Assembly: GCA_002077045.2 (NCBI GenBank)
Contig: KZ111211.1
Coordinates: 33,777 to 53,793 of the forward strand
Source: Rachicladosporium sp. CCFEE 5018
Taxonomy: Eukaryota > Ascomycota > Dothideomycetes > Cladosporiales > Cladosporiaceae
Length of the DNA: 20,017 bases
Direction: 5' to 3'
Shown: positions 16,430 to 20,017 of the stretch, piece by piece
Numbering within the stretch: position 1 is the stretch's first letter
Layout: each line of letters starts with the position of its first letter
Program-made: the position numbers and the translations under genes
Notes under the pieces: generated by a model
Seen by the model: the letters and a program-made list of their open reading frames with translations, nothing else
Databases searched by the model: none
What the model was told of the DNA's origin: nothing

Positions 16430-18067
16430 CTAGAACAATTTATACTCCAACCCCATATCCCCCTCGGCTTCCAACCCCACACAGGCTCTGAGAACATTGA
16501 CCATACATCCCCTCTGCCTCGCCAAACTATTGATCACCGGCGTCCCCTCAGGCACCACAGGCGCCTTGAGCATATAGCTCAGCACGCTGAGCACGCTATG
16601 GAAACCTTTCCACTCGCCCTTCCCACCCGCACTCTCCTGCTCCTTACTCCCAGCGCGCCAGGTAATACGCGTCATCAGCTCCGCCACGAGGATCAAGTCG
16701 ATGATCAAGGGCGCAGCGAGCAGCGAGTCCTCGCAAACATTGGAGATGAAGATAGTCTGGTGCCCGCCGAGGAAGATCTCAGCGTAGTACTCGTCCATGG
16801 CGCGCTTGTTATCGCCGACAGCGGGCATGTACTTGATCACCACGGTGTGATCTGGCTTCTCGCCGGGCTTGTACAGTACGGTGTTGGCCTCGACCATGTC
16901 GTCAACGACATTAGACTTGCTGATCTCCTTGCTGCGGAACTGTGCTTGGGACGACAAGTTCTTGCCGTCGTTGTTGCCAAGGTGGTTGTAAGATGCGATG
17001 GAGGTCAGCTTGATCCCGGCATTGATCAAGAAGTCGACCAGAGCGGACTTCATCTTCGTCTGCCCGGACTTGAAGTCATCGCCGCCGAGGAAGGAGTTCT
17101 TCTCGGAGGCCAGGGCGAGGCAGCCCGGCACGAAGGTGTTTTGTGGCGAGCCGTTGATGAAGGGCACGTTCTCGAGGATTGAAGCGACAGCAAAGACGGT
17201 GGAGGGCGCGATCTCGGCGTGTCCGGACTCGATGGAGGCGAGCAGGTTGGCGGAGGTGTCATTTACGCCTGGCAGGACGTCGGCGTAACGCTCAGTGTTG
17301 GCAGTCCAGAGCACGATCACCTTGTCGAGGGAGTGCGTGGCCTTGAAGTCCCGAATATCTTTGCGGATGTGCTCGACGTGCTCGGAGCTGGCCTTGGAGC
17401 CGGGAACGAGGTTATCGGCGCGGGACTCTTGATTGGCGGCGATGAAGTCGGGGTAGTAAATACTTGGCAAGGGCTTGATGGATGCAAGCTCCTTACGAAC
17501 GAGCTGCTTCAACGTCGGCTCGAGGACCTTGGCACGATCAGTAGCAGCGGCCAAGTCGAGGCTGCTGATGTCCCAGCCTCCGATGACAAGGTCATTGGGA
17601 TGGGCCATGGGGAGCATGTCGTGAAGCGGGATGTTGATCTCCTTGTGAGTCTTCGCATCAGTGCCGAGCTTGACAGTCGAGCCCATGATGACTGAACCGT
17701 AGTAGTTGGCAGCACGAGGACCCTCACGAGTCTCCCATGTCAAGTTGCGGCGGTTGGCGAGGATGCCAGCAGTGATGGTGGTACCATTGTTGCCGCCGAG
17801 ACCGACGAGCATGACACCGACTTTGCCGACATTGCGCTCAGTCTTGAAATCGTAGAGTGTCTCCTTGGGAGTGGCGACATACTTGCCATCGGTGATGTTG
17901 ACCTCAGTAGTGCGGTAGGTGTATTTGCTGATGATGTCCTTGTCGGTGTAGGTGACATTTGGCGACTGCACGGTGAAGAGTTCAGACTTCGGGGACTTCA
18001 CGGCAGTGTCTTGGTGGATGGTAATATCTTCGGCTGGGCCGGTGATATCGGTGGCGTGTGGTGCCAT
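16430..18067 (-). CDS. INO1: Inositol-3-phosphate synthase (myo-inositol-1-phosphate synthase)
   Basis: Intronless coding region of 545 residues, close to the 533 of the yeast enzyme; ATG at 18065-18067 in a good context (TCAACATGGC). The NAD-binding glycine motif GLGGNNGTT is at 89-97. Other family signatures are GGWDISSLDLA, VLWTANTERYADV, NGSPQNTFVPG, SYNHLGNNDGKNLSS (359-373), VIKYMPAVGDNKRAMDEYY and VCEDSLLAAPLIIDL. Lys369 and Lys412 correspond by motif to catalytic lysines described in the yeast enzyme, and Lys501 probably to a third. Known: converts glucose 6-phosphate to 1D-myo-inositol 3-phosphate with NAD+, the committed step of inositol synthesis for phosphatidylinositol and inositol phosphates; cytosolic. 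A 5'-UTR intron at 18173-18277 is likely. No CATGTG element of the yeast UAS-INO type is visible in the first 700 bp upstream. Confidence 0.97.
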   Translation of the reverse strand: MAPHATDITGPAEDITIHQDTAVKSPKSELFTVQSPNVTYTDKDIISKYTYRTTEVNITDGKYVATPKETLYDFKTERNVGKVGVMLVGLGGNNGTTITAGILANRRNLTWETREGPRAANYYGSVIMGSTVKLGTDAKTHKEINIPLHDMLPMAHPNDLVIGGWDISSLDLAAATDRAKVLEPTLKQLVRKELASIKPLPSIYYPDFIAANQESRADNLVPGSKASSEHVEHIRKDIRDFKATHSLDKVIVLWTANTERYADVLPGVNDTSANLLASIESGHAEIAPSTVFAVASILENVPFINGSPQNTFVPGCLALASEKNSFLGGDDFKSGQTKMKSALVDFLINAGIKLTSIASYNHLGNNDGKNLSSQAQFRSKEISKSNVVDDMVEANTVLYKPGEKPDHTVVIKYMPAVGDNKRAMDEYYAEIFLGGHQTIFISNVCEDSLLAAPLIIDLILVAELMTRITWRAGSKEQESAGGKGEWKGFHSVLSVLSYMLKAPVVPEGTPVINSLARQRGCMVNVLRACVGLEAEGDMGLEYKLF

Positions 18068-18172
18068 GTTGAGAGTTGAGCTTGCAGTGTTGATGGTGCT
18101 TATTTGGCTTTACTGGAACCCGACCCTGAGCCTGCGGAAGAGCAGCGGCGGCCGGCAAAAGGGTGGTGGACA

Positions 18173-18277
18173 CTGTGTTATGCGTTAGCATATCCTTGAC
18201 ACGATTTTGTCGCTTCGTCTATTTCCATTGCCATCATGCATAGCGCCGTCAGGCAGCCCACGGAGTGAAAGACTTAC
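18173..18277 (-). other. Probable 5'-UTR intron of INO1
   Basis: Read on the minus strand, a consensus donor GTAAGT begins at 18277 and an acceptor CAG ends at 18173. A strong branch-point context TATGCTAACGC lies about 15-20 nt before the acceptor. The intron would be 105 nt and leave a spliced leader of 105 nt before the INO1 ATG. It is predicted from splice signals only. Confidence 0.6.
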
Positions 18278-18383
18278 GAGTTCAGCAAATTAGAAAACGT
18301 GTTGGCGACGGGCTCCTACGAGACCCAGTGTTCCTGCTTATTGAGTCAAGAGATTTTCAAGATTTGCAGTGTCCTTCGTTGTT

Positions 18384-18420
18384 TAGAGAAGAGAAAAGAG
18401 TAAGAAGACGAGAAAGAAAC
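18384..18420 (-). promoter_or_regulatory. CT-rich tract in the INO1 promoter
   Basis: The plus strand is almost all purines here (TAGAGAAGAGAAAAGAG onward), so the INO1 sense strand is a CT tract about 107 nt upstream of the predicted leader-intron donor. Such tracts are common near transcription start sites of well-expressed filamentous-fungal genes. The role is inferred from position. Confidence 0.4.
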
Positions 18421-18712
18421 AGCAGCCTACATATCTCCTCTCAACCATCGTGCCATCCCACCCAAGCGCGCACACTAAGCGCACTAGCAATATAATGCGC
18501 TGTCACCTTATCGGCTCGCAGCGGCAGCTCAGCTCGCGGCGACATGTTGAGCGCAAATTGCGAGAGGCTACGGTGGAAGGTATCGCCTTGTGAGCTTGCT
18601 GAAGTCCGAGACGGAGGCAGTTTGTATGGAGTGGTGCTGGATGAACTGCAGAGCTAGGCGATATGTTGATCCGGTTCCGGGAGATGGAGGGGCGTGGGTT
18701 GAGAGAGCTGGT

Positions 18713-18744
18713 GGGGGTGAGGTGGGTAATGGGCATGGGACGGG
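18713..18744 (+). other. G-quadruplex motif between INO1 promoter and the upstream gene's 3' end
   Basis: Five G-runs of 3-5 bases with loops of 6, 4, 3 and 2 bases satisfy the standard G3+N1-7 pattern. The motif is on the plus strand, which is the template strand for INO1, about 650 bp upstream of its ATG and about 280 bp past the stop of the neighbouring gene. Formation in vivo is not shown by sequence. Confidence 0.5.
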
Positions 18745-19020
18745 TAAATGCGAGAAATGCGTGCTCATGCCGTAGTGGTAGATTGTGTAGAGTGTAGAGC
18801 ATGGCCTTCGTGATAGACGATATGAAAGGAGGTATCTATGCAATGCTATGCTCGCCCAAGGGTTCCGCCCGTCATCTCTCAAAAGCAATGCTGATCATTA
18901 AGCTCGTCCCATTCGTTATGACCGTTTCTCTCTCAGGTCGCCCCCCCATCACTGCTTCCCAGGTCGCGTCCCAAACCTCACCCCTCGCAAATACTCATAC
19001 CAGGAATCACGACGAGGCAG

Positions 19021-20017
19021 CTAGCCCCGACCGCCATCTCTAGGAGCATAGGGATTGCCACTCTGGTCCACCCGAGGAGCCTGCCGCTGGAACTGAGGCA
19101 TCTGCGGCATACCGCCGCCGCCTCCGCCGCCTTGCATGCCCTGGATCATCATGGCGGTTTGTGGGTTCTGGGCCATCAGCTGCATCATACGCTCCTGCCG
19201 CTCATCCTCTTGCTGCTTCTTCATCTTTTCATTTCTCTTCATGCGCGCGCGTTTGCGGGCTTCCATGGCGTGGACTTCGCCCCTGTGGTCATGAAAGTCA
19301 GTAAAAGCACAATGACCCGCAGCTCAAGAGAGCATACCTCTGCTCATTCATCTCCTTCCACTCCGAGAACGCGCCCTTTATACCCAACGCTGCAATGCCC
19401 ACAGCAGCCGCGTCCTGCACCCAAGCCTTAGTCTGCTTCTTCCTCGCCTCTTCACGCGTCATCTCGCCCTCTGCAACAAGTTTATGCCTCTTCTCATGTG
19501 CTTCCATTGATGAATAGAGCCCATGTGCCGCATGGACCGTAGCAATTGTAGCCAACCCCGCAGTCAATATTTCCTTCCCACGCATGCGCTTCCGCTTGTT
19601 CTCTAAATCAGTGGTACTACTACTGTCAGAGTGATGCTCTTCGTCACCGCCATTCTTAGTGCTGCCATTATTGCCTCTCTTAGCCAACGCCCCCGCGCCT
19701 GCACCCGCCGCGCCTCCTGCAGCGAGCGCCCTGCTGTTGTTGTAGTTGGAGTTAGTATCGCGTGTATCGCGAGTCGCGAGACCGCGATCGTTGCCGCCTT
19801 GGCTCCGGCGAGTACTCCCGGTATCTGATCTAGGTGAGCGACGTCCATCTCGGCGGCGATTGCGGGAGGGCACGTACGAGTCTGCGGATGATGATGAAGG
19901 TGAGCGCCTCTTGCGAGATTTGGAGCGGACCCTGTCGTAGACAGCCTTGCCTGCTGCGGCCAGTGCGCCTCCAGCAACAAGTCCTTTGAGTCCGCCTCCG
20001 CCTCCGCTTGGGCTCTC
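19021..20017 (-). CDS. Fungal low-complexity Gly/Arg/Ser-rich protein with conserved Ala-rich helical segment (5' part outside window)
   Basis: Two visible exons, 19338-20017 (open to the window edge) and 19021-19282, joined by a 55-nt intron (GTATGC donor, ACTGAC branch point, CAG acceptor) in phase, give 313 residues ending in TAG. Visible order: a Gly/Ala segment (GLKGLVAGGALAAAGKAVYD), an Arg/Ser-rich segment (RVRSKSRKRRSPSSSSADS), an Ala/Gly-rich stretch (ALAAGGAAGAGAGALAKRG), and a predicted helical segment (GKEILTAGLATIATVHAAHG, then SSMEAHEKRHKLVAEGEM, then WVQDAAAVGIAALGIKGAFS). The C-terminus is Met/Gln/Gly-rich (MMQLMAQNPQTAMMIQGMQ, then a Gly run). It resembles uncharacterised fungal proteins with Gly/Ala segments and RS-like repeats, possibly those labelled DUF3824; this is from memory and not certain. 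Function unknown; the Gly/Ala segments could touch membranes. Confidence 0.8.

Larger units (their letters stand above)
18068..19020. other. Intergenic: INO1 leader and promoter, then 3' UTR of the next minus-strand gene
   Basis: No convincing coding frame. From INO1 outward it holds a probable leader intron (18173-18277), a purine-rich tract at 18384-18420 that is a CT-box on the INO1 sense strand, and a strongly G-rich segment about 18685-18744 with a G-quadruplex pattern. The right end is the 3' UTR of the gene ending at 19021. Confidence 0.6.

Noticed and set aside
16307..17182. 291-codon plus-strand frame opposite INO1
   Set aside because: Lies almost wholly antisense to highly conserved INO1 codons; a shadow of codon bias.
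1..20017. Secondary-metabolite cluster, mobile elements, CRISPR, tRNA or rRNA
   Set aside because: No polyketide or peptide synthase, no transporter grouping, no terminal repeats or transposase-like frames, no regular repeat-spacer pattern and no tRNA B-box context was seen by eye.

Overview
The window looks like gene-dense chromosomal DNA from a filamentous ascomycete (Pezizomycotina). Reading it as a Dothideomycete is a guess from overall protein flavour, not something the sequence proves. The evidence is eukaryotic gene structure with short introns (48-63 nt, GTRAGT-type donors, CTGAC/CTAAC branch points, YAG acceptors) and protein families typical of such fungi: a Byr4/Bfa1-type cytokinesis regulator, Nas6, a mitochondrial SLP2-type stomatin, a GPI-type surface protein and fungal myo-inositol-phosphate synthase. 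I see no mobile element, CRISPR array, tRNA or rRNA.

Layout from left to right. 1-327 (+): 3' end of a Nas6/gankyrin ankyrin-repeat proteasome chaperone. 328-3013: a long stretch with no recognisable gene. 3014-6082 (+): Byr4/Bfa1-like protein. 7035-8274 (+): casein kinase 2 beta subunit in three exons. 8474-9763 (-): mitochondrial stomatin-like protein. 10131-12515 (-): dipeptidyl peptidase III in six exons. 12919-13581 (-): small secreted, GPI-type Ser/Ala-rich protein with an in-frame intron. 13582-14767: a gap holding an unassigned minus-strand reading frame. 14768-16261 (+): FAD-linked oxidoreductase of the DHCR24 type. 16430-18067 (-): inositol-3-phosphate synthase, with a probable 5'-UTR intron. 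19021-20017 (-): 3' part of a fungal low-complexity Gly/Arg/Ser-rich protein that runs off the window.

The genes do not form a pathway or cluster. They are mostly housekeeping functions: proteasome assembly, mitotic exit/septation, CK2 signalling, mitochondrial membrane organisation, peptide turnover and inositol synthesis. Two convergent pairs are tightly packed (CK2 beta/SLP2, 199 bp apart; oxidoreductase/INO1, 168 bp apart). I did not find a convincing new biological system. The points most worth checking are an ankyrin-like stretch in frame upstream of DPP III, an in-frame alternative start inside CK2 beta intron 1, an unassigned ORF near 14 kb, the 2.7-kb gene-free stretch, a G-quadruplex motif upstream of INO1, and the role of a DHCR24-type enzyme in a fungus.
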